Below are positions 53,729 to 64,000 of a DNA stretch of 64,000 nt, one piece after another. Numbering within the stretch: position 1 is the stretch's first letter; every line of letters starts with the position of its first letter. The stretch is from Trochalopteron elliotii (taxonomy: Eukaryota > Chordata > Aves > Passeriformes > Leiothrichidae). The DNA lies in NCBI GenBank assembly GCA_024734555.1, contig JANPWX010000172.1, forward strand, positions 937,552 to 1,001,551, read 5' to 3'. The position numbers were made by a program, and so were the translations under genes. The notes beneath the pieces are model-generated. The model was not told where the DNA came from. It was given only the letters and a program-made list of their open reading frames with translations, and made no database searches.

Positions 53729-56700
53729 AAAGTTTAACTGCAATATATAAGTACACATCACCAGCACATGACTCCCAAGAAGTGCTGTGAGCATACCAGG
53801 CAGGAAACTGTATGCCTGTCCTTCATTTGCTACACCACGAAGAAAGAGCAGCCATCGGTCACTCTAAACCTTTCAATTAAACACTCATTTTCTAACCATT
53901 AGGGAGAAGGCAAACAGTTCAAGTTCTGGAGTTACCAACTGCAAGCTAAACTAGAACCATAATTACAAAATTCCACGTGGTAAATTATGTATGAAGAGGC
54001 TGAAATATTCTGGGTTTTTGTATAAAATACAATCACCTCTTCACACTGGCCAATAATAATAAAAACTGAATAAATGCTCCATTGTATATACCTCTAAACT
54101 ACCCCATGCAAGTATAAGTTGTGCTGTTACAGTGGTTACAAACCACCAATCAGCTCCAAAAAAGCACACAGTTTTCTAACTTGGATGTCAAAACTGAAAT
54201 TCCATAATCCAGAATAAGCCAGCCAGGAGAAGAGCTCAACACTCCTGCCCTTCTCGACAGAGATAGCAAGTATTCTAGAGCCTCCAAAGTGTGTCCAATC
54301 TTGCTTATTTGGCTTTAGAAAAGCAAACTCTCACAACAAATATACTGAGGTTTATTTTTTTTCCCAGTGTCAGCTGCTAAGTAAAGAAAGCAGCATGGTT
54401 CTCTACCAGGCATCACCAAGAAGAATTGTATCTATGCAAACTTTAAATATGCAGGCAACTCTACAAACAGCACTCGAGCACAGCTCCAAATCTAATAATG
54501 AACATGCAGTTGTAAATCTGGTATGAACCAGACCATGTGAGGATACGGCCATCTGTGTAATGACTGCAACGCACGTTACTGGTGCAGTGTGTAATGTTCC
54601 TCCCTCATTAAAAACACCAGCACAAAACCATACATGTGAAGCACATGCCTGTTTACAACAACTTCCCAAGAAAAGCTCAAAAGACTGCAAAGCTGGCGAC
54701 AAGACAGCACAGTTCAGCCTCACACAGCTGTGCAAAGTGTCATGAAAATGAGCTCATGCCCTGCAATGCTCGTCCCTGCTGAGGAAGCTGCGCTCCCAGC
54801 ACCCAGGGGCAGGACCAGACTCCAGGGCTTCCCAGGCAGGAATGCCTGGGAGTGGCTGCAGCAGGCAGAGCTGCCCTTTGCCCCACACCTCCGAGTGGAG
54901 TGAGCATGTGAGCAGCAAGAACAGAGAGGCTGCCTTGTAACCAAGAGAGAGAAGGGAAAAAGCCTAAGGTAGGAGCCAGATGTGCACCTGCAGCTTCACC
55001 AGCAGCAGCCCATGTTCTCCTGCACTGCAGCTCCAGCCAAGCCAGGGGCACCGGATGCCAAGAGCCATTGCAGATGGTGACAGGAGGGTGAGAGGCTGGA
55101 GAGGGTGGCTGGTCACAAATCTCAGCAACTGAGTCTGGGCACTGCTTACAAAACTATGCAGCCACCTCACCAGGGGTGTCAACCTGTTGGATGCCAACAG
55201 AGGAGGCATCTTCATGCTTAGTTTTTTTTTTAAGCTGTGTTTCTTCTCCTTTTAGATTGTTGCTTATGAGCTGTGAAAGACTGCAGTGAATTATATATTT
55301 TCATGCATCATGAGTCACATTCCTCCCCTTTTCTTTGTCCCAACCATACGCCGTTTCTGCAACGGATTCAAAAATGCAGGGACATGCATTTCTCTCGTAC
55401 AACAGGGTTTTTAGAATTATTCATGATTTAGAAATGCACAGCTTAATTTGTACTGCTTTACAGCCTGGTCTCTGCCTTTTAATGCCATGTAACTTGTTCT
55501 TTATAGTGGCTCAAGCTGGGAAAGAAACTAAGGGCAGCTTGCAAACTCCTCAGTTCTGCTTCTAAAGCAATAGAGAATGATGAAATACAGAGACTAAACA
55601 TTCATTTTCTCAAGGATCTCAGATTATTTTAAAGTGAAAGTCACTCGAGTTTTGTGGATATAAGCGTCAAGGAATTCCATGCAACACTAAGTGTTGGTAT
55701 AAGGCAGGATACAGACCAAGCCCTAAGAGCTATTCTGCTTGAAAGGGTAATTATTTTGGCATAAGCCAAATTGTATTTGCATAGCCAAGCTCCCTGCAAA
55801 TGCTGCTTCCTAGCACTGATCCTCTGAGTCTTCCCTCTACCTGGCTAGTCCCATCAGATTTTTACCCACAGCACCAGTCACAGTCCATGTGCCACCACTT
55901 GAAAAAACACACAAACTGCTTTGAAGGCATCTGCAGCACAGGAGTGAGAGCCCTCCAAAGCCCACAAAACATGACCTCCAAGGAACAGCTGAAAGACTTG
56001 CAGACACACCAGCTACAAAAGAAAGGCCCGAGGGAAGACTTGAGCCTGTGGATGTATATGAGGGAGTGGAGAGAGAGGGGACACAGGGAATTTCTCCACC
56101 TAGAGCAGCTGATCTGCTGAGTTGTAAGCTGGCTACAACCCCACCTAGAGAACAGGAGGCTGATTATCAAGGCCATATGAGGAGGCCATGAGATAGACTA
56201 CTGCTCTCTCATCAGCACCAACCCAGCAAAGCAAAGCCTTGCCCTATCAAAATCAGTGCTTGCTCTCCTCTCTAACACTTTCACTGTCTGTCCCTGGCCC
56301 ACAGATGCTGCTTGCTCAGCCAGCCCTGCTCCCCACACACCACATTTCCACTGCTGCAGAGTTTCCAGGGCTGCCACACCAACACGTTTCCACTGCCCGG
56401 GCTGGGGGGTGAAGAGAGTCCTTGCTCGCACAGCAACCACCCCCAGTGCTCTCCCATGCTCAGAACCTGCTTTGCCTGTGCCATCCTCACACCACTGCCA
56501 CACCACAAGACACAGGCACACAGAGGACAGTCTGGGGCAAACCCACCCATTTCTTTTGGGCAGCAGATACAAAGATACACAGATTACTATTGTATGCTCT
56601 TACTGTAAAGGTAAAGCAGGGGGCAAAGGAAGCAGGGAAGGAAGGAAGCTACATTAAGCTTTCAGTTAGTCAAAATAAACCTCTCTTCCCGCTGGTCTCA

Positions 56701-57817
56701 CATACCAGCTCTAAACATCCCCCTTCCCACTCCCAGCACAGAGTTGTCTCTCAGGATCAGGCTCCTAATGCAGGCTTTGTGCTTCAACCAGGCTGTGCTC
56801 TGAGGAATTGCTTCCTGAATGACCAGTGGGAAACACCACCACATGGTGTCACAGCACAGCACACAGGTCCAAAGCACAAGTTTTGTGGAACACATCTGAG
56901 GGAAGTACAGCAAATTTCACATGGTGCACCCAGTGTCATGCCGGTAAAACAGCATGAAATGCTTTCAGGGGCTTAACTAGTTCAGCTCTTTTGGAAGATA
57001 TGACAAAAGCACAGTCAAAAATAGACCAGCTTTGGCTAATATAACTGATTATTCTTTTAACAAGGCCTCAACCACATCTGAAGTAGTTTCAGTAATGGTG
57101 ACAACAACCAGGACAAAAGACAGCAATACGACTTCACAAGTGAAACAAGTGCTTAAAATACTCAATAAAGCACAAATATCATAAAGAGCATAGATGCCTT
57201 TAAGAGGCTGAAACCCACCTCTGCTTTCTTTCACTGACCTTATAAAAAGTTACTGAGAGCATTACAGATATGCTGCCTAACTTTGCTCGTACACAGAAGA
57301 AATAAAATTGGAAGCTCTACGTATTAGACTAGGACACAAAAAAACCCATCCCAGAACACCTCTGAGTGAAAACGTGCCTATTCAAATGATTGCTTGAATA
57401 GAGGAGTGACTCTTCAGACCTAGGAAGCCTGTGAGTTTGTAGCGATGTCAAACTGCCCTATTTTTAGCATTGTGTGTCAAGGGCACATGCCTAGAAAGCA
57501 CTTTCACTGCTTCAGCAGTTTACAGGAAAAACAAGGTAGACAAGCACATGCTCATTTACAGACAGATGAATCCAAATCTTGTGTGTGAATAATCACATGG
57601 GACTGCTTCAGTTTTACAGGGTGACTCACCAGGGCAGCATCAGGGCTCCTGACACAGCCCCAGAGCTCAGCACTAGCGGAAGGAAATGGCTGCAGAGCAC
57701 TCAAAAACCCTGAAGCAGCACAAGAGGGGCTGGGCAGTAAACTGAAAGCTAATGGACTACATTAGTTTTTTTCAAGTGAAAAGTCTTTCAGATTGGCAAG
57801 AATGATAAAGGGTCTGC

Positions 57818-57832
57818 AAAAAAAAAAAAAAA
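57818..57832. repeat. A15 homopolymer
   Basis: Fifteen A residues in intron 3, with no recognisable retrotransposon body upstream. Confidence 0.9.
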
Positions 57833-60800
57833 GTGAACTGTTGTCAAAGACCTTACATTCCCCACTGGTATTCTATTTTAGGTTCTACGTATGACTAATC
57901 TTCAAACTTTTCAGTACCTCTAGCATCAGCTCTTCAAAAAAACCCCAGAAAAACATTTCATCACTGGATGAAAGCCTGTACAGCCATCTAAAGCCTCAAT
58001 CCTGACCACCATTTCTGCTTCCAAAACTCAAACACAGCACCTAGCACCATAAAGTCATGCTTTACCTGGTAGCTCTCATTTGTTAATAGGAAAAAAAAAA
58101 TCAAACAAAGGTTTTGCCAATACATATAACACTTGACCTTCTGCTTTCAAATAATACCTATACACCCACTACTGTCTCTAGCCACTGTTACAGACAAGTC
58201 TGCTGCATTTTCCACTATCAAGTGCCCTTTATTTGAAATATCATCTGAGTTGCTTCAAGCAAATTCTTTACTGTGAGGCACCAGCAGACTCACTGAGCCT
58301 CTTTACACATAGCTAATAAGCTTTGCAGTGAGGAAGACTACAAGGACTAAAAGATGCACAATTCTGGAAAACAGAATATAAATTCCTTCTTTCTCCACTC
58401 GGGTGGCATGGGGACATCACAAGAGCTGTGCTTAGGCCATCTACAAGCAATTAAACAAATCTTTGGTCAGCAGCAAGGTCAGATCTCCAAACTTTCAGCA
58501 GCTAGCACAGTGTCAGAAAGCTAGCACAGCCGTATGTAAACAGACAGAGCAACTATGAGGCACTACATTGCCTGAAAACATGGCAATAAACAAATAAAAT
58601 AAGATTTTAATGGGACAAAGGTATATGCAAGACAAGCATCATTTTACCTAAGATTACAGAAGGGTGTCTGTACCCACCAGTTTTATTCTTCAAAGTTACA
58701 TGCATACCTATCCCACCAAAAATCCTTATAACTTAGTATGAGGTCCGCAGCATCCTCAACAGATTTGCAAGGAACAGAAGTACTACAGCAGGTACTATTT
58801 AACAGCCCATGGTATGTTCAGCTCATTCTGAACACAAAGATGAAAATTAGCTGCCACACACACTGCAGAGTTCTAGTGGAAGAAGCCATTCAGCTGTTAC
58901 AGAACTGAAGTCAGAAACTGGAAGAAAGACAACCTAAGTTAGTTTACTTGAGTTTTCTAATTGCATAGAAAAGTCTTCACAACAATGCTGACTTCAACAT
59001 CCGTTTTCACTAGTTTGAGAAACTTCCCTGAAGTTCTGTTCAAGAAAAGTTAACAGAACTTTCAAGAGTATCTTTTTTTCAAACTCTCATAGATAATGAA
59101 GCACCTAAGTGCAGTGTGCTGACCAGCACAATCCACAGAACCCAGATATTCCAACAGCAAGTACATGTGAGAGCTACATCCAGCGTTATCCGTAACAGAG
59201 TTCAGGAAAGAAGACGGTCAACTAGCAAACAGATCTGAAGACAGGAGCAGATGGCACAAGATGTGGTCAGACATTGCTCTGAAGGGTTAACAGAATGACA
59301 GTGCTGCTTTAACAGCTTCATATGGCCTTGGCTGCTGTGACTGATGTGCATACTGTGCTGTTCTTAGGACAGTAAATAGGGATAGCACAGGACCACTGTG
59401 TAAAATTCCTGTTGGCAGCAAAGCAAGAAAACAAGTACAACTTGGGACTGGGGAGCGGGGAGGGAAACAGTGGAGAGAGATTTGCATCTCTTTTTGGCTG
59501 CATTAGTAAATAAGGTGTTGAGAAACAAATCTCACTAATTTTCCATAGGAACAGATGTTTGCTTAACACTACCTCATTTTCAACACTTGCTCATAGAGAA
59601 TACATCACACAAAACATGCTGCTAAAAAAATAAAGAAAAACAGAATAAAACAAAAGACAGTTCCAAGTTTCTGTGTTGGGATAAGCAAAGTAAGACGTGG
59701 ACCTAATCCCCATATTGCAGCTTCTCTCCTAAATAAACATATTCCTGTGCTACTACTCAGGTGATCTGTATAAACCACAGTGACATTTTCACAAATTAGC
59801 GCAGCATGAGTGCTTTGTGAGCATCTACAATGCTCAAGTTTAGAGAGCTCAACTCTAAAGATTTGTTCTAAGGATGTTCTACTGCTGACAAATTACCCAC
59901 CTAAACATTGCAGACCCAGGGGTGAAGAAGGGTGCAGGCAATCTGCCCTCCAAGCCCAAGCAATTCCTAACTGGGTTGCTGCATGTTAACATCAAAACTT
60001 TGATCTCAGGTATGGCATGTGGTAAAGAGGAAAATTTGTCCTTTTGTCCTTCCCCCACTTTCCCAGTCATGCAAAGCACAAATTGTGTCACCCCAGGCTA
60101 CCTTGAACCCTCAGTTCCAACCAAAGGCTGCCTGCACCAGCAGCCCTCCAGCTCTGACACTGGGACTGCCTCACCCAGACAGGGTTTTGCATACGGGATC
60201 CAAACTGGCCACTCAGTGCAGCACTCTGTTGGGAAGGTGAGCAGGGAGAGCAGATGAGACTCAGGGAAAAGAAGCAGCAGCAAAGTGGAAAAAAAATCAG
60301 GAAAGTTTAAAAAAAGAGGAAGTAGGTATATAATAGCATAAATCTTAAGGCATCAAGGTTATGCTCAGGGTTGTTTATCCCTTTGCCTCAAACTATAAAG
60401 TAAGTGAAATTCTTCATTCTGAATTAATTTGCCTAAAATGAAAGAAAACACTGTTTTAAAAACATTGTCTTAATACAAAATTCAAAAACCTTTCACCGAC
60501 ATCTGTTAAAACTGTGTCACACCAAGTGTCCACCAGGTCAACAGCTTACTAATAAACCATAGGTCAGTGTTTCTAATCTAACAGCAATAATATACTACAG
60601 TGCTATTCAAGGCAAGTGTTTTATTTCAAAACTTCAGTTAATAATTCTAACTCTTTATTGGAAATGTTCTGAAAGTGTGGTTGCCTTTTTTTCCCTTTAG
60701 ACGAGCAGAGGGTCTGACAGAAGAATCATCCAAAATCATGTACATCTTTTTGATAATGGAAAAGAACTATGGATTTCAAGACCTGATTATACACACATGA

Positions 60801-61883
60801 AGAGGCAAGGCTGAGAAAAGCAGACTGGTTTAGAACCTCCCACGAGTCACTGAATTTGGAGTTCCCGTTACTTTAGGCCCAGCCTATCTTTAGAATTGAA
60901 TTCTGCTAATTGGAAGATGCAAAAGCAACAATATTACTAAGACACATTGCTCAAGTGCAAAATACACCTCTACTCCTGCAACTCCATGCATAGACAAGCT
61001 TTTGTAGTAAAATGGACAGGAAATTACACTTCTCTGAAACTTAAAAAATTAATTTTTTTATCGGTGTAACTTAGTTCTTCTATTTATGCACATTTTAGGA
61101 GGCATGCATACTGCTTTTAAGTCCAATACTCTCAGTAAAGTGCTAAATAAAACACAGTGATTTATATAATGAATCATAAAAAGAAATCTCACTCTGAAGA
61201 ACTAGTATATAAAAAAATATACAGAGCTTTAAGTCTTCCAAAGCTTAATGACTGCTAATTTTTTCTTCTTAAGATTACTACCAGTGCACAAGAAGAGGAA
61301 TTTTCTTGCATATAATGGAATTGGCCAGGCAAGAATCACTGAGGTGACCCACTTGAGAAGTTAGAATTATACTGATTTTTAATCATAACTTCAATACAGC
61401 AGAGGATATGATCTGATAGTGTAACAAGTAACAAAATTTACCATCATTTTAACATCACCTTCATTGTAGTCCTTCTTTAAAGCTGTACCTTTAGTTAGCT
61501 TCCCTGGCACCAACATTTCCCAGTTTGTTGCCACTGTATTAAAGGAAAACCAAGGCCAGCAAGGTAGGCAATCACAGTTATGCTGTTAGAGAACTCCTAG
61601 GATTCCACTGAAAATAACTCCCAAAATAACTTAAAAAAACCAACAAACCACACACACATAAAAATAGCTCTCACACAAACAACCAAGTTTCATTTTTACT
61701 ATACTTCTTTTAAACCATTAATGAGTCATCACTTAAATCACTAGCTATGTTTATAAAGAATTATTCACACAGTAAACTAGAATTCATAAAATGAAACTGT
61801 ATACATTCCATATACCATATTTTTTTCCTCTTTAAGCTAATTAGAGACACAGGAATTTACTGATTTGCAGGAGGGGGTGTTGA

Positions 61884-61898
61884 TTTTTTTTTTTTTTT
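61884..61898. repeat. T15 homopolymer
   Basis: Fifteen T residues in intron 3, followed by AG. On the minus strand it is an A run; no element body was recognised. Confidence 0.9.
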
Positions 61899-62245
61899 AG
61901 ACCAGCATTTTGAAGTGTATTTACCACAGAAGTTGTGTTTCACCTCATGGCAAAAGCTCAATGTCTCCTACTTACTTAGCCTACACAAAATTTTCCTCTT
62001 TACCAGAAGGGTTTTCCACCAAAAATGAGACCAAGAAAGATCGTGGTGTAGCTGAACAACATAAAATGCAATTAGTGGTAACGTTTTTGTAGGTTGTGTC
62101 ATTTCATATTCTTTCTGTGCCTTCACGGAGCAGCAAAGGCTTCATTAGAACACACTCCAAGCAAAAACTGACTCCTGCAATCACTGCCCACTTTGATTAG
62201 TCTTAATCTTAGTGGAAGCCCAGCAATTTTCACTGATTGCTTGTT

Positions 62246-62410
62246 TGAGGGCCCGGCGATTTGCGCAGTGTTTATTTTGGGCCGTCACTGAGGGCGGGGT
62301 GTAGCCAAACGGGCAGTCTCCCAACCCGGATCACACAAAATCCAGCAGTCGCACTCTAGGAACATCTCAGCCTCGGCCAAACCCAGGGAGCCCGCCCGTG
62401 ACGGGAAGGC
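62246..62410. promoter_or_regulatory. CpG cluster with GC box, candidate regulatory element
   Basis: About 12 CpGs fall between 62254 and 62403, in a region otherwise almost CpG-free. They include an Sp1-type GC box GGGCGGGG at 62292-62299 and the short palindrome CCCGTGACGGG at 62395-62405. It is too small for a classical CpG island and no IGF2BP3 first exon lies beside it. It could be an intronic enhancer, an alternative promoter, or a young insertion not yet stripped of CpG. Confidence 0.35.
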
Positions 62411-64000
62411 TAGACCCACCCAGAGGACTCCTGCAAGATGGAAACTGCATCTCCACACCCTGGCAAGCCACACCAGCTGAAGCACAGCCCAGGGAAAGCA
62501 GGAGAGGGTGGTGTGGGCTAACTTTGTAATCAACTATCACAAAGCGAGGAGCACAGATATCCCCCAAGTACTGTAAGAAGCAGCTATGAAGAACTGAACA
62601 ACACAAAGTGGACTCATCATGAACAAGAGGGAACAGGGCCCAACACGCTTCAGGAATATTTTGAAAAACCTGTGTTCCTCACCTAGACAAAAGTAGAAAA
62701 TCCAAATGACAAATACCTTGACTTACGGAGGATTTCCATCCACACACAAACCCAGATTTCACCAAATCAGTGAAATATGCAGGACACACATTAAAGAGCC
62801 AGTGACCTGCTCATTCAAATGCCTCTGATGATCCCAAAACAGACTTTAATGTGGAGCACACCACTTCCAGTGCAAGTGGTATGCATCATGGTACCTGCAT
62901 CCAACAGAGTGCTGCTGTGAGTTGTACATTTTGGGTGATAGCACATGTTCCATGTTCTCACATTGCTCAGTAATCAGTTTGATGAGGTAGGTATTAGAAA
63001 TAAGAAACTTAACATTCAGATGTATTCCAAAGTTACTGTATGTATCTTATGTCACAAGAAAATAGAAAGGAAGAAGCCATGCCTTTTAGTTTCCCACATT
63101 TCTCTCTAATCTTCTTTTTTCTTGCTTCCTGGAGTAAAGATCTTCTCACTGATAGATTGTGAAAGGGTGGGCTGATTAATAAATTTGACAGATACACAAC
63201 AGCTACAATAGCATGGGACTACAGGAAAGAGCAAAGACCATGTTAATGACACCCTTATGACAGCAGCTGGAGTCAAGCAGCAGGATTTCCTTAGACAGCA
63301 TTGTTACATCTGGATTGTTCTCCAAGGGAAATGAAAAGCAGCGCTTCTTCAAGATACTCTGCCAGATATGCCAAAGCCACGAAAGCATGCAAGAGGCAAT
63401 GGTGATGTGAATTGAAATGCTAGTAAAAATAAAGGAGAGGTTAATGAACCCTAGCACAACAGTTACCTCTGTTTCAGGTGACCATCATACCTTGGCAAGG
63501 AAAAAACACAAGCATCACCTAACAATGATCACTAGAAATTACCTACAATCAGATGGTGGGCAGTTAAGCAACACAAGCAGTGGGGTGAAAAAAGCAGTTT
63601 CATGAACTCAACGAGGTAAGGAAGACCTTAAGAAGTGTGAACAAGCAAAGTGTTATTCAGACGTTTTTGAACAGAAAATCATTCTGCAGAGCTGCAAACT
63701 AATACCTCCAGAACTTGGTTCCAGAACTGGTTTGCAGAACAACATAATCCACAATCAGTTCTGTATGAAACATTTGCTGTGCTGATAATGTTTATTTTAT
63801 ATCTGTCTTTCCCAAATTCAACTAATATTTTTCTAAAACCCTAGCAGAGTATGACTTGATAGCAATGGATAGAAAATTAGGAGGTCTAAGCTCACTTATG
63901 GTCATTTCCCTCCTATATATGGCATTTGGTAGATTTTTGCATTCATAATGACCATGAACAATTGATGGAAGCTCAGTGTTCTACAGGTTATACCTTTATA

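Larger units (their letters stand above)
36373..64000 (-). other. IGF2BP3: IGF2BP3 intron 3, 3' part (at least 27,628 bp)
   Basis: The rest of the window is upstream intron. I read it for exon 3 (RKLQIRNIPPHLQWE-type, about 49 nt), exon 2 (about 61 nt, GKIELHGKPIEVEHS-type) and exon 1 and found none on the minus strand. It holds an 11-bp stem hairpin at 38312-38337, a G10 run near 39361-39370, (AAAC)4 at 40548-40563, a CpG-enriched structured patch near 43.6 kb, T tracts at 50561-50610, an 18-bp dispersed repeat at 51.1 and 51.6 kb, a 10-bp stem hairpin at 53707-53728, A15 at 57818 and T15 at 61884, and a CpG cluster at 62.25-62.40 kb. GC-richer stretches at 48.3-48.9, 54.7-55.2 and 55.8-57.0 kb give the longest open frames but no protein family I recognise. 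Confidence 0.75.

Noticed and set aside
56422..56976. 184-codon plus-strand open frame, the longest in the window
   Set aside because: Four other overlapping frames on both strands span the same GC-rich region, the sequence is His/Thr/Pro/Gln-rich without domain features, and there are no plausible splice or family signals.
60829..60866. CTCCCACGAGTC next to an AC, considered as exon 3 of IGF2BP3 (minus strand ...SWE with donor)
   Set aside because: Upstream codons do not read RNIPPHLQ and the required acceptor and length are absent.

Overview
The window is a stretch of vertebrate genomic DNA that holds one recognisable gene: the middle of IGF2BP3 (IMP3/VICKZ3, insulin-like growth factor 2 mRNA-binding protein 3), on the minus strand. 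Nine consecutive coding exons can be placed to the base. All have GT-AG introns and phases that join without a break. Counting by the usual 15-exon vertebrate gene they are exons 4 to 12. Together they give 1,122 nt, or 374 codons, from inside RRM2 to the middle of KH3. Paralogue signatures ([50 protein letters not shown]) point to IGF2BP3 rather than IGF2BP1 or IGF2BP2. The host is most likely a bird, or at least a sauropsid: the exon 10 linker has an alanine-rich form I associate with avian IGF2BP3, interspersed repeats are sparse, and the one transposon I can name is a CR1 LINE 3' end. The species cannot be fixed from the window.

Layout from low to high coordinate, which is 3' to 5' for the gene: 1-1176 part of intron 12; exon 12 at 1177-1251; intron 11 (4.0 kb); exon 11 at 5288-5407; intron 10 (14.9 kb); exon 10 at 20280-20411; intron 9 (1.8 kb, with the CR1 copy); exon 9 at 22250-22385; intron 8 (2.4 kb); exon 8 at 24793-24915; intron 7 (0.57 kb); exon 7 at 25482-25616; intron 6 (2.2 kb); exon 6 at 27808-28092; intron 5 (8.1 kb); exon 5 at 36164-36227; intron 4 (93 bp); exon 4 at 36321-36372; then at least 27.6 kb of intron 3 to the window edge. 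Exons 1-3 (start codon, RRM1, start of RRM2) and exons 13-15 (rest of KH3, KH4, stop, 3'UTR) were not found and should lie outside.

The rest is intronic, AT-rich and of low coding potential. It contains the CR1 remnant, short microsatellites and homopolymer tracts, several perfect inverted repeats (one with a CTCF-like core), and two CpG-enriched patches (about 43.56-43.71 kb and 62.25-62.40 kb). No second gene, tRNA, rRNA, CRISPR array or operon-like system could be supported. The many 60-180 codon open frames are about what chance gives in 64 kb. I did not find a new biological system; the points worth checking concern splicing and intronic regulation of IGF2BP3.
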